Source: Chloroflexia bacterium
Lineage (GTDB): Bacteria > Chloroflexota > Chloroflexia > Thermomicrobiales > UBA6265
DNA: 7,163 bases
NCBI GenBank assembly: GCA_013694885.1
Contig: JACDBO010000093.1
Coordinates: forward strand, 1-7,163
Direction: 5' to 3'
Shown: piece after piece, positions 1 to 5,390 of the stretch
Numbering within the stretch: position 1 is the first letter of the stretch
Layout of the letters: the number at the start of each line of letters is the position of its first letter
Translations under genes and position numbers: made by a program
Notes under the pieces: generated by a model
Seen by the model: the letters and a program-made list of their open reading frames with translations, nothing else
Databases searched by the model: none
What the model was told of the DNA's origin: nothing

Positions 1-702
1 GAGCACGGCGGTCCGTTTCATCAAGCCGAACTCACGAGCGCCGATGAGTTGCTCCGTCTCCGGGGTGAGGGCGACGTGGAGGGTGACGAAATCGGAGGCG
101 CGCAGCAGGTCGTCGAGCGGGACATACGTGGCGTTGTATTCGCGGGCGGCGGCTTCGTCCTCGAACGGGTCGTAGGCGAGGATGCGCATCTCGAACCCGC
201 GCGCCATTTTGGCGACCTCGCGGCCGATGCGGCCGAAGCCGACGATGCCGAGGGTGGCACCGACGACATCCTGCCCGAGAAGCAGTTTCGGTCCCCACGT
301 TTGCCAGCGGCCGGCCCGGACGTAATCGGCGGCTTCCACAACGCGGCGGGCGGCGGCCATCAGGAGGGTGAAGGCGAACTCTCCGGTGGCGGCGTTCAGC
401 ACGCCGGGCGTGTTGCAGACGGCGACACCGCGCGCGGTCGCCGCCTCGACATCGACGTTGTCGTAGCCGACGGCGAAGTTACTGATGACTTTGAGTTGCG
501 GTTCGCGGTCGAGCACGTCGCCGTCGATAGTGTCGGTGAGCAGGGTCAGGGCGCCATCGACGCCGTGGAGCAGGTCGGCCAGCTCCTCGGGGGAGGGCGG
601 CAGCTCTTCCTCCCAGAGGCGCACCTCGCACGCCTCGCGCACGAGGCGCAGCCCGGCCTCAGGGATGATCCGGGTCACCGCCACTGTCGGCTTCGTTGCC
701 AT
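1..702 (-). CDS. D-2-hydroxyacid dehydrogenase, glyoxylate/hydroxypyruvate reductase type (C-terminus beyond window)
   Basis: The minus strand reads without a stop from an ATG at 702 to the window edge, giving 234 residues. A strong Shine-Dalgarno stretch (GGAGGAGGAG, 708-717) lies 5 bases upstream and fixes the start. The family reduces glyoxylate, hydroxypyruvate or similar 2-keto acids with NAD(P)H in the cytoplasm. Visible marks are the substrate-domain stretch FAVGYDNVD (76-84), NTPGVL (97-102), the Rossmann dinucleotide loop GFGRIG (155-160), and DFVTLHVALTPET (204-216) of the cofactor domain. Family members are about 315-335 residues, so roughly 90 are missing. The catalytic Arg, Glu and His of the family lie in or just beyond the missing part and cannot be checked. 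It lies downstream of the TerC gene on the same strand, but 282 bases with a structured repeat separate them, so it probably has its own promoter. A 3-phosphoglycerate dehydrogenase role is possible but less likely from the motif style. Confidence 0.9.
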   Translation of the reverse strand, partial: MATKPTVAVTRIIPEAGLRLVREACEVRLWEEELPPSPEELADLLHGVDGALTLLTDTIDGDVLDREPQLKVISNFAVGYDNVDVEAATARGVAVCNTPGVLNAATGEFAFTLLMAAARRVVEAADYVRAGRWQTWGPKLLLGQDVVGATLGIVGFGRIGREVAKMARGFEMRILAYDPFEDEAAAREYNATYVPLDDLLRASDFVTLHVALTPETEQLIGAREFGLMKRTAVL

Positions 703-806
703 CGTTGCTCCTCCTCCACATGGCGCCGCCGACACCGGCGACAAGGCGCACCCGTCAGCGCGAGATGTACCGCGAATCGGGCGGCGGGGCAACAGGCCGG
801 AACGAT

Positions 807-823
807 ATGGCCGTGCCGGCCAT
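807..823. repeat. Perfect 7-bp inverted repeat with 3-nt spacer
   Basis: ATGGCCG and CGGCCAT are separated by TGC, about 105 bases upstream of the dehydrogenase start. It could be an operator or a small hairpin in that gene's leader. In GC-rich DNA such a repeat can occur by chance, and no promoter hexamers are convincing around it. Confidence 0.3.
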
Positions 824-843
824 GAGCGGGCCTAAAGACCCGC

Positions 844-958
844 GCTCAACAAGGAACCCGGCTGAAGCCGGCTAAGACCGAGGCGCGAGTTGCCGCAAGC
901 CGCGGGCAACATTCGTCGATACGGCGTGCTCAGCCTCGAAGAGGCTTCCTTGTTGAGC
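844..958. repeat. Compact REP/MITE-like element with 13-bp terminal inverted repeats
   Basis: GCTCAACAAGGAA (844-856) is the exact reverse complement of TTCCTTGTTGAGC (946-958). The 89 bases between them are full of nested hairpins: CCGGCT-GA-AGCCGG (858-871), GTTGCC/GGCAAC (889-894 with 905-910) and GCCTC-GAA-GAGGC (933-945). There is no reading frame inside. The layout of short terminal repeats plus a chain of small GC hairpins resembles non-autonomous REP or MITE elements dispersed in intergenic space. Whether it is multicopy cannot be seen from one window. It fills most of the gap between the TerC and dehydrogenase genes. Confidence 0.55.
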
Positions 959-960
959 AC
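926..960 (-). terminator. Possible hairpin terminator after the TerC gene
   Basis: GTGCTCA (926-932) pairs with TGAGCAC (954-960), enclosing a second stem GCCTC/GAGGC with loop GAA. The hairpin starts 25 bases past the TerC stop codon in the TerC transcript. No T-run follows it, so intrinsic termination would be weak. It may simply be one arm of the repeat element it overlaps. Confidence 0.3.
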
Positions 961-984
961 GGTACTTCAGCGCCGGGCCCGCGC

Positions 985-1776
985 CTAGCGGCTCGCCTCG
1001 ACCGAAGTGGCGATTTCGCGGTTGGCGGTGTCCTCGTGAGGACCGCCGCGGAGGTGGACCGGCTCGGTCGGGCCGTCGCCGGCGCGGACGCGCAGGTTGA
1101 GCACCTCGACCAGGATCGAGAAGGCCATCGCCGCGTAGATATAGCCCTTCGGGATGTGCTGGTGGAAGCCCTCGGCGACGAGCGACATGCCGATCAGGAG
1201 GAGGAAGCTGAGGGCCAGCATCTTGACCGTCGGGTGCTGGTCGACGAAGGCGCTGATCGGGCCGGCGCCGACCATCATCACGCCGACGGCGATGACGACG
1301 GCGGCGACCATCACCGGCAGGTCGTCCGCCATGCCGACGGCGGTGATGACGGAGTCGAGCGAGAACACGATGTCGAGCAGCATGATCTGGATGATGACAC
1401 CGGTGAAGGAGGCCGCCGTCCTGCTCTCGCCATGCTCTTCCGAACCTTCCAGCTTCTCATGGATCTCCATGGTCGATTTGGCGAGCAGAAACAAGCCACC
1501 CCCGAGCAGGATCAGGTCACGGCCCGAGAAATCGTGGTCGAGGATCGCGAACCACGGTTCGGTCAGCCCGATCACCCAGCTGATCGAGAAGAGCAGGAGG
1601 ATGCGCATGATCATCGCCGCGCTGAGACCGACGAGGCGGGCTCGAGCCTGCTGCTCCGGCGGCAGCTTGCCGGCCAGGATGGAGATAAAGACGATGTTGT
1701 CGATGCCGAGGACGATCTCGAGCGCCGTCAAGGTGATGAGTGCCGACCAGACCTCGGGGCTTGTGAGCCAATCCAA
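985..1776 (-). CDS. TerC family integral membrane protein
   Basis: TerC/Alx-type proteins are multi-spanning membrane proteins linked to export of Mn2+ or other metals and to tellurite or pH stress. From TTG at 1776 the product has 263 residues, close to the usual length. Family marks are ALEIVLGIDN (18-27) in the first helix and MLLDIVFSLDSV (132-143) in a middle helix, giving the paired intramembrane acidic residues E20, D26, D135 and D141. Hydrophobic segments lie near 11-35, 47-71, 85-100, 123-147, 153-173, 184-201 and 211-230. The C-terminus is a short charged tail. The frame stays open up to an ATG at 1980, but those 68 extra codons are encoded by a large inverted repeat and look non-coding. 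The family normally begins close to the xWLTSPEVW motif, so I prefer TTG. An AAGG lies 8 bases upstream. A GTG/ATG start elsewhere is not excluded. The actual transported ion is unknown. Confidence 0.88.
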   Translation of the reverse strand: MDWLTSPEVWSALITLTALEIVLGIDNIVFISILAGKLPPEQQARARLVGLSAAMIMRILLLFSISWVIGLTEPWFAILDHDFSGRDLILLGGGLFLLAKSTMEIHEKLEGSEEHGESRTAASFTGVIIQIMLLDIVFSLDSVITAVGMADDLPVMVAAVVIAVGVMMVGAGPISAFVDQHPTVKMLALSFLLLIGMSLVAEGFHQHIPKGYIYAAMAFSILVEVLNLRVRAGDGPTEPVHLRGGPHEDTANREIATSVEASR

Positions 1777-1821
1777 CGAGGGTACCTTGCCTCTCTTCTG
1801 CGTCGAATCCGGCGCGGTCGC

Positions 1822-1930
1822 CGCGCGGACATGCCACGGGCCGCGCCCGATGAGGGGTGCGACCGCATCGTCAGTGTCGCACGGCGTGGACGAACCCGCC
1901 ACCGCGCGCGGCCCGTGGCATGTCCGCGCG
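1822..1930. repeat. Large inverted repeat with perfect 25-bp arms between divergent genes
   Basis: Positions 1822-1846 are the exact reverse complement of 1906-1930, with a 59-base interior. Inside is a second 7-bp stem, GTGCGAC (1857-1863) with GTCGCAC (1876-1882). A short outer match (1813-1817 with 1935-1939) extends the stem imperfectly. The repeat begins 45 bases upstream of the chosen TerC start. It would therefore form a long hairpin in a TerC leader RNA, or a cruciform in DNA. It lies just outside the plus-strand promoter at 1944-1972. It may be a MITE-like element or a regulatory leader structure; the sequence alone does not decide. Confidence 0.75.
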
Positions 1931-1943
1931 AGCGCCGCGGCTC

Positions 1944-1972
1944 TTGACAGCGTGGCACGTCGTACGTACGAT
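1944..1972 (+). promoter_or_regulatory. Sigma70-type promoter for the VOC-DinB-DUF3224 genes, with a palindrome over the -10
   Basis: A perfect -35 TTGACA (1944-1949) is followed after 17 bases by TACGAT (1967-1972), a 4-of-6 match to the -10 consensus. Transcription would begin near 1979, giving a leader of about 80 bases before the VOC start at 2061. A 12-bp perfect palindrome TCGTACGTACGA (1960-1971) overlaps the -10 and could be an operator for a dimeric repressor. The operator reading is inference. Confidence 0.6.
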
Positions 1973-1990
1973 ACGCACAAATGTTTCAGT

Positions 1991-2024
1991 CCACGCGGCG
2001 GCGTGGCGTCGTCGCCGCTGGCGA
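1991..2024 (+). other. Two small hairpins in the VOC leader
   Basis: CCACGC-GGCG-GCGTGG (1991-2006) and TCGCC-GCT-GGCGA (2012-2024) lie between the predicted transcription start and the Shine-Dalgarno site. They are not long enough to identify a riboswitch, and they may only stabilise the messenger. Confidence 0.3.
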
Positions 2025-2060
2025 TGGCGGATGGGTGCGGAATGCGACAAGGAGGATGTG

Positions 2061-2468
2061 ATGTCCACGGTTCAGCCGATTCTCTATGTCGAGGCGATCG
2101 ATGAGGCGCTGGCGTTCTACCTGGATCGGCTCGGCTTCACCGAGCTCTGGGTGGCCAACGACGAGCAGACCGGCGAGCCGGCCATCGCCGCCGTGCAGCT
2201 CGAAGAGGCGACGATCATGCTCTCGCCGATGCCGATGTTCGCCGCGGCGGACGGTGCGGCGCGCGGCGAAGGGGTGATGCTCTGGTTCAACCTCGACGGT
2301 TCCGTCGACGACTACTTCGCGCGGTTCCGCGACGCGCCCGGCGCGACGCTGACCCAGGAGCTGATCGACTACCCGTGGGGCGACCGCGCCTTCACCCTGC
2401 GCGAACCCTCCGGCTACACCCTGACCTTCGCGAACTACCGCGAGCCCGAGGAGCCGGCGGAGTCGTAG
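2061..2468 (+). CDS. VOC (glyoxalase/bleomycin-resistance fold) family protein
   Basis: The product is 135 residues. The start is fixed by AAGGAGG at 2049-2055, 5 bases before ATG. It is a single vicinal-oxygen-chelate domain of two beta-alpha-beta-beta-beta modules. The first module is PILYVEAIDEALAFYLDRLGFTEL (6-29), with strands at 42-55. The second begins at GVMLWFNLDGSVDDYFARF (71-89) and ends in the typical DYPWGDRAFTLREPSGYTLTFA (103-124). Such proteins work as dimers that bind a metal or a small toxic compound in the cytoplasm. Known roles include glyoxalase I, dioxygenases and antibiotic binding. The glutamate at 117 in REPSGY is at a usual metal-ligand position, but the substrate cannot be told. 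It is the first gene after the 1944-1972 promoter, and a DinB-fold gene follows after 21 bases, suggesting one transcript. Confidence 0.85.
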   Translation: MSTVQPILYVEAIDEALAFYLDRLGFTELWVANDEQTGEPAIAAVQLEEATIMLSPMPMFAAADGAARGEGVMLWFNLDGSVDDYFARFRDAPGATLTQELIDYPWGDRAFTLREPSGYTLTFANYREPEEPAES

Positions 2469-2489
2469 TTCGTCGTTCGTGTTTCGCGA

Positions 2490-3035
2490 GTGAGCGGCGG
2501 CGAAGACGATGTTTCAAGGAGCTTCGGATGGCTGTATCCACTCATCGTCGTGGTCGTCGAGCACCACAAGTGGGCGAATCTGACCCCAATCGACTTCTGC
2601 GCCGGGTTGGACGAGGCGGCACTCGCGGCCACCGCGCCGGGTACCTACGGCGGCGTCCGGGATACGCTCGTCCACATCATCGCCAACGAACAGGGCTATC
2701 TGGCGGTGTTCGAGGAGTCGACCATCGAGCCGGTCCTGTTTCAATCGCTAGCGTTCCCCGGTTTCGACGGCCTGCGGGAGATGGCGACCCAGACCGCGGA
2801 CCTGCTCATCACGCTGGGGCGCAATCTGACCGGCGATGTAATCCTGCGCGGCGAGTGGCAGGGGAAGCCATACGCGATGCCGGCGGCGATGCCGCTGATC
2901 CAGACGATCAACCACGGTGCCGAGCACCGGGGTCATATCCGATCTACGCTCTCGACGCATGGCATCGAGCCGCCGAGGATCGACGCCTGGGCGTACGACG
3001 AAGGGACGAGGGCCGAGGATCGAGGGCCGAGTTAG
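2490..3035 (+). CDS. DinB family protein (YfiT/DinB four-helix bundle)
   Basis: DinB-fold proteins are four-helix bundles with a three-histidine metal site. Members include bacillithiol- and mycothiol-dependent transferases and damage-induced proteins. In this 181-residue frame the first helix begins at VEHHKWANL (23-31). The ligands are probably H62 (in RDTLVHI) plus H142 and H146 in NHGAEHRGHI (141-150). The start is uncertain. GTG 2490 has no good Shine-Dalgarno, and a clear AAGGAG (2516-2521) lies upstream of CTG 2532 (in frame, 10 bases away) and of ATG 2528 (out of frame). By homology the protein probably begins near MYPLIVVVVEHH, so residues 1-14 may not be real. The last residues (EGTRAEDRGPS) come from a short duplicated stretch and look like an acquired tail. 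It sits between VOC and DUF3224 genes in the same direction. Its thiol cofactor or substrate is unknown. Confidence 0.8.
   Translation: MSGGEDDVSRSFGWLYPLIVVVVEHHKWANLTPIDFCAGLDEAALAATAPGTYGGVRDTLVHIIANEQGYLAVFEESTIEPVLFQSLAFPGFDGLREMATQTADLLITLGRNLTGDVILRGEWQGKPYAMPAAMPLIQTINHGAEHRGHIRSTLSTHGIEPPRIDAWAYDEGTRAEDRGPS
3007..3031. repeat. Short tandem duplication at the 3' end of the DinB gene
   Basis: CGAGGGCCGAG occurs at 3007-3017 and again at 3021-3031, separated by GAT (period 14). It encodes the last residues of the DinB protein and runs into its stop codon. It looks like slippage, or low-complexity intergenic sequence recruited into the frame. Confidence 0.6.
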
Positions 3036-3099
3036 CGGGCTTCGCGCGCCGGTCATCAGCGATGGAAACGTTACCGCGGACTGAGCGAAGGGTTTGGGC

Positions 3100-3492
3100 A
3101 TGCGGGCGGAGGGGACGTTTGCGGTCGAGGGGTGGGATGAGAAGCCGTACGACGAGCATGAAGGGACGCGGCTGGCCCGGACGACGGTGACCAAGACGTT
3201 CCAGGGCGATGTCGAGGGCACGAGTACAGCCGAGTTGTTGATGGCCTACGGCGCGGCGGAGGGGTCGGCCGCCTACGTCGGTTTCGAGCGAATTGCCGGT
3301 CGCGTCCACGATCGGTCGGGCAGCTTCCTCCTCCACCACAGCGCGACGATGGCCGGCGGCGACGGTTCGGCAACTTGGTCCGTGGTGCCGGACTCCGGGA
3401 CCGGCGAGCTGCGCGGCCTGCGTGGCGAAGCGCGGATCACGAGGGAGCCAGGCGGCGGGCACACTTTTACGCTTGACTACGAGATCGGCTGA
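3100..3492 (+). CDS. DUF3224 domain-containing protein
   Basis: The product is 130 residues with no signal peptide, so it is probably cytoplasmic. I chose ATG 3100 because GAAGGG lies 7 bases upstream (3087-3092) and because family members begin just before the GTFxVxxWDEKPYDE motif, here at residues 5-19. An in-frame TTG at 3094 is less likely. The recognisable stretches in order are LARTTVTKTFQGDVEGTST (25-43), ELLMAY (45-50), YVGFERIAGRV (59-69), SGSFLLHHSAT (73-83), ATWSVVPDSGTGELRGLRGE (91-110) and FTLDYEIG (123-130). The fold is a lipocalin-like or allene-oxide-cyclase-like beta barrel. No biochemical role is established that I can name with confidence. The gene follows the DinB gene after 64 bases and probably ends the transcript started at 1979. 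Confidence 0.88.
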   Translation: MRAEGTFAVEGWDEKPYDEHEGTRLARTTVTKTFQGDVEGTSTAELLMAYGAAEGSAAYVGFERIAGRVHDRSGSFLLHHSATMAGGDGSATWSVVPDSGTGELRGLRGEARITREPGGGHTFTLDYEIG

Positions 3493-3498
3493 CGCGTT

Positions 3499-3539
3499 GG
3501 GGAACGCAGCAGCACCGCCCTTCCGGTCAGCCGTTCCCC
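3499..3539 (+). terminator. Possible terminator hairpin after the DUF3224 gene
   Basis: GGGGAACG (3499-3506) pairs with CGTTCCCC (3532-3539) around a 25-base loop. The hairpin starts 7 bases after the DUF3224 stop. There is no T-run after it, so it is only a weak intrinsic terminator candidate. A new promoter follows at 3607, which supports a transcript boundary in this gap. Confidence 0.4.
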
Positions 3540-3606
3540 CGTGCTCGCCGCGGGATGTCTCAAGATAGCGATACTGCTCGTTGCCTGGTCGTTGCCGATG
3601 TGTTGT

Positions 3607-3615
3607 TGATATACT
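3607..3615 (+). promoter_or_regulatory. Extended -10 promoter for the DoxX-like gene
   Basis: TGATATACT is an extended -10 (TGn plus TATACT, 5 of 6 to consensus). It lies in the only AT-rich patch of this region, about 60 bases upstream of the start at 3674. No good -35 hexamer stands at 16-18 bases, which is usual for extended -10 promoters. Confidence 0.5.
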
Positions 3616-3673
3616 ACCTGGTGCCCCTTACCTATACATGAGTAGCTGATGGTCACCGAGGAGAAGACGGGTA

Positions 3674-4255
3674 ATGATGTCCAGGGACCCAGAACTTGCC
3701 GCATCCGTGTCTGAATCTGAACCCACGCCAGAGCCGATAGTCAGCCGGACGGCGCTGGGACGCGGGCTGGCGGCGCTGCGAATCTTCGTGGGTCTCATCT
3801 TCTTCGCGAATGGTCTCGCCAAACTGACCGGCGACCGCCAGGTTGAGTTTGGCTGGTATCGTGGCTTCCTTATCGTCCGCGACGAGGCGCGCAACATCCT
3901 CAACTTCGAGGTCAACGAGCGCGGCGGTGGAACGCTGGTGCCCTATCTCAAGGATATCGTCAACGACGTGATCCTCCCGAACTGGGATGTCTTTCAATGG
4001 GTCGTAACCTATACCGAGCTCGGCGTCGGCCTGCTCCTCATCCTGGGCTTTATCACGCGCGGGGCAGCGCTCGTTGGCCTGCTCTTCCAGCTCTTCCTGG
4101 CGCTGGCCTACCTGTCCAGCAATCGGTGGATGTTCGAACAGCCGCACGAGTACGTCCCGCTGTTCATTCTCGCGATCGTGCCGTCCGGCCGCTACTGGGG
4201 CATCGACGGTTCCTTGCTCCGCGACCGGTCGTCACTGAGACGCTGGCCCTTCTGA
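3674..4255 (+). CDS. DoxX-like integral membrane protein
   Basis: The product is 193 residues with a hydrophilic N-terminus (1-30) and four hydrophobic segments near 32-50, 107-127, 130-148 and 158-172. The first helix carries LRIFVGLIFFANGLAKL (35-51), the usual DoxX opening. The second and third, TELGVGLLLILGFITRGAALVGL, and the final FILAIVPSGRYWGIDG match the family pattern. Between helix 1 and 2 is a larger loop (55-105) than in minimal DoxX proteins. DoxX/DoxD relatives include a subunit of archaeal thiosulfate:quinone oxidoreductase and proteins tied to thiol stress, but most are uncharacterised. The start at tandem ATGs (3674 and 3677) is preceded by GAGGAG about 10 bases upstream; either ATG is possible. 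A nucleoside phosphorylase gene follows after 83 bases without a clear terminator. Confidence 0.8.
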   Translation: MMSRDPELAASVSESEPTPEPIVSRTALGRGLAALRIFVGLIFFANGLAKLTGDRQVEFGWYRGFLIVRDEARNILNFEVNERGGGTLVPYLKDIVNDVILPNWDVFQWVVTYTELGVGLLLILGFITRGAALVGLLFQLFLALAYLSSNRWMFEQPHEYVPLFILAIVPSGRYWGIDGSLLRDRSSLRRWPF

Positions 4256-4338
4256 ATGCAACCGTGAAATGGCTGTCCCGTGGCAGATGTGTCGATGTCG
4301 GCCCACTGGGCGAGCGAAAGGGCTAAAGACGACGCACT

Positions 4339-5151
4339 ATGACGATCACTCCAGCGCCGGCCATCGTTCCCGCCGCACGTGCGCGGACAGACTTCGATGA
4401 GCCGTCTATTTTCTTGCCCCAGAATCTGCTTCGGGAAGCCCGCCGGCAGCGCGGCCTCCCGGCTGGCCGGGTTCCCGCGGTCTGCCTCCTGGACCCGGAC
4501 GGCGACATGGTGCGCCACCTCGTCAGCGAAGACCGGGCTGATCGCTCGGCGTCGTGGGCGTGCTACCACACCGAGCTGTGGGAGACCGAGCGCGACGATC
4601 TCCGAATCGGTATCGTCGGCCGCGCGGTCGGCGCGCCGTTTGCGGTGCTCGTCGCCGAGCAGCTGTTCGCCTCCGGCTGCGAGCTGCTCGTGAGCATGAC
4701 CTCCGCCGGCCAGATCGCACCCGACCTTCAGCTGCCCTGCTTCATTCTCATCGATCAGGCGCTCCGCGGCGAAGGCACAAGCGCCAACTACCTGCCACCG
4801 TCGGAGTTCATCGACGCCGACCCGGACATCATCGAGCGCGCGTCCCGCGGTCTTGCCCAACACGCTATTGCGACGCGGCGCGGCGCCACCTGGACCACCG
4901 ACGCCCCGTTCCGCGAGACTCGCGCGGCCCTGGCGGCGGCCGCGTCCGCCGGCGTGCTCGCCGTCGAGATGGAGGCCGCGGCGCTCTACGCCTTCGGTCA
5001 GGCCCGGAACCGCCCCGTCGTCTGCTTCGCCCATGTGACCAACCAGATGGCCCAGGTCGACGGCGATTTCGAGAAGGGACCAGTCGACGGCGCCGAGGCA
5101 TCGCTTGCAGTCGCGGCAGCCGCCGCGCGGGGCTGGCTGGAGCGATCGTAA
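4339..5151 (+). CDS. Nucleoside phosphorylase (PNP/UDP family, uridine phosphorylase-like)
   Basis: The family splits nucleosides with phosphate into a free base and ribose-1-phosphate in cytoplasmic salvage. The product is 270 residues, near the usual size. Visible marks are GRAVGAPFA (94-102), at the place of the phosphate-binding loop, and MTSAGQIAPDL (120-130). They continue with the lid segment ALRGEGTSANYLPP (141-154), TTDAPFRET (186-194) and the ribose-binding VEMEAAALYAFG (209-220). The TTDAPFRET plus EGTSxxYLPP pair points to the uridine-phosphorylase-like branch; base specificity is inference. An in-frame TAA at 4324 makes ATG 4339 the first possible ATG. The nearest purine run (AAAGGG, 4317-4322) is 16 bases away, so translation initiation may be weak or coupled. 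There are unusually long N-terminal residues (1-25) ahead of the conserved region. Neighbours give no clue to a special pathway. Confidence 0.85.
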   Translation: MTITPAPAIVPAARARTDFDEPSIFLPQNLLREARRQRGLPAGRVPAVCLLDPDGDMVRHLVSEDRADRSASWACYHTELWETERDDLRIGIVGRAVGAPFAVLVAEQLFASGCELLVSMTSAGQIAPDLQLPCFILIDQALRGEGTSANYLPPSEFIDADPDIIERASRGLAQHAIATRRGATWTTDAPFRETRAALAAAASAGVLAVEMEAAALYAFGQARNRPVVCFAHVTNQMAQVDGDFEKGPVDGAEASLAVAAAAARGWLERS

Positions 5152-5178
5152 GCGGGCGCGATCGCCCCGGTGCCCGCT
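5151..5178 (+). terminator. Hairpin directly after the nucleoside phosphorylase stop
   Basis: AGCGGGC (5151-5157) pairs with GCCCGCT (5172-5178) around a 14-base loop that itself begins with the palindrome GCGATCGC. It overlaps the last base of the stop codon. No T-run follows. It is consistent with a messenger 3' end or a weak terminator. Confidence 0.4.
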
Positions 5179-5280
5179 CGCTGGCGCCGGTCGGGGTCAT
5201 CCGGGGCCGTGACGAGCGGATCGTCCTGGGCATTGCACCGCTCGAGGAGCCACCGCTTTCCCGTTTGAGCGGGACCCGGT

Positions 5281-5317
5281 CGGGTTGCGAACCCGTTTGG
5301 CCGCGCGGACGTAGACT
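5281..5317 (+). promoter_or_regulatory. Inverted repeat and possible promoter upstream of the CcdA-selenoprotein unit
   Basis: CGGGTT-GCG-AACCCG (5281-5295) is a perfect 6-bp inverted repeat with a 3-base centre. A TAGACT (5312-5317, 4 of 6 to a -10) follows. The only TTG-type hexamer (TTGCGA, 5285-5290) is 21 bases away, too far for a standard sigma70 site. An alternative is an ECF-like site with GAAC at 5289-5292 and CGTA 17 bases later. The repeat could be an operator. All of this is weak. The rest of the 239-base gap shows only the 5151-5178 hairpin and a possible 19-codon leader frame (5331-5390). Confidence 0.3.
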
Positions 5318-5390
5318 CCGGCAGGCGGCGATGCGAAGACTCCCGGTGGCCGGATGCAGTCCACGAATGACAAGGAGGCGCCGAGGTTAG

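Noticed and set aside
1777..1980. yybP-ykoY manganese riboswitch in the TerC leader
   Set aside because: The family context makes it tempting, but the conserved loop sequences of that riboswitch are not visible; the region is dominated by a simple long inverted repeat.
1036..2104. Long plus-strand open frames opposite TerC
   Set aside because: They are rich in Asp/Arg/His low-complexity text with no family match and oppose a well-recognised membrane protein gene.
3587..3615. Full -35/-10 sigma70 promoter before the DoxX gene
   Set aside because: No acceptable -35 hexamer lies 16-18 bases from TATACT; only the extended -10 is supported.
4192..5034. Long minus-strand open frame of 280 codons
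   Set aside because: It is antisense to the nucleoside phosphorylase, whose motifs are clear, and its translation has no recognisable domain; typical of GC-rich DNA.
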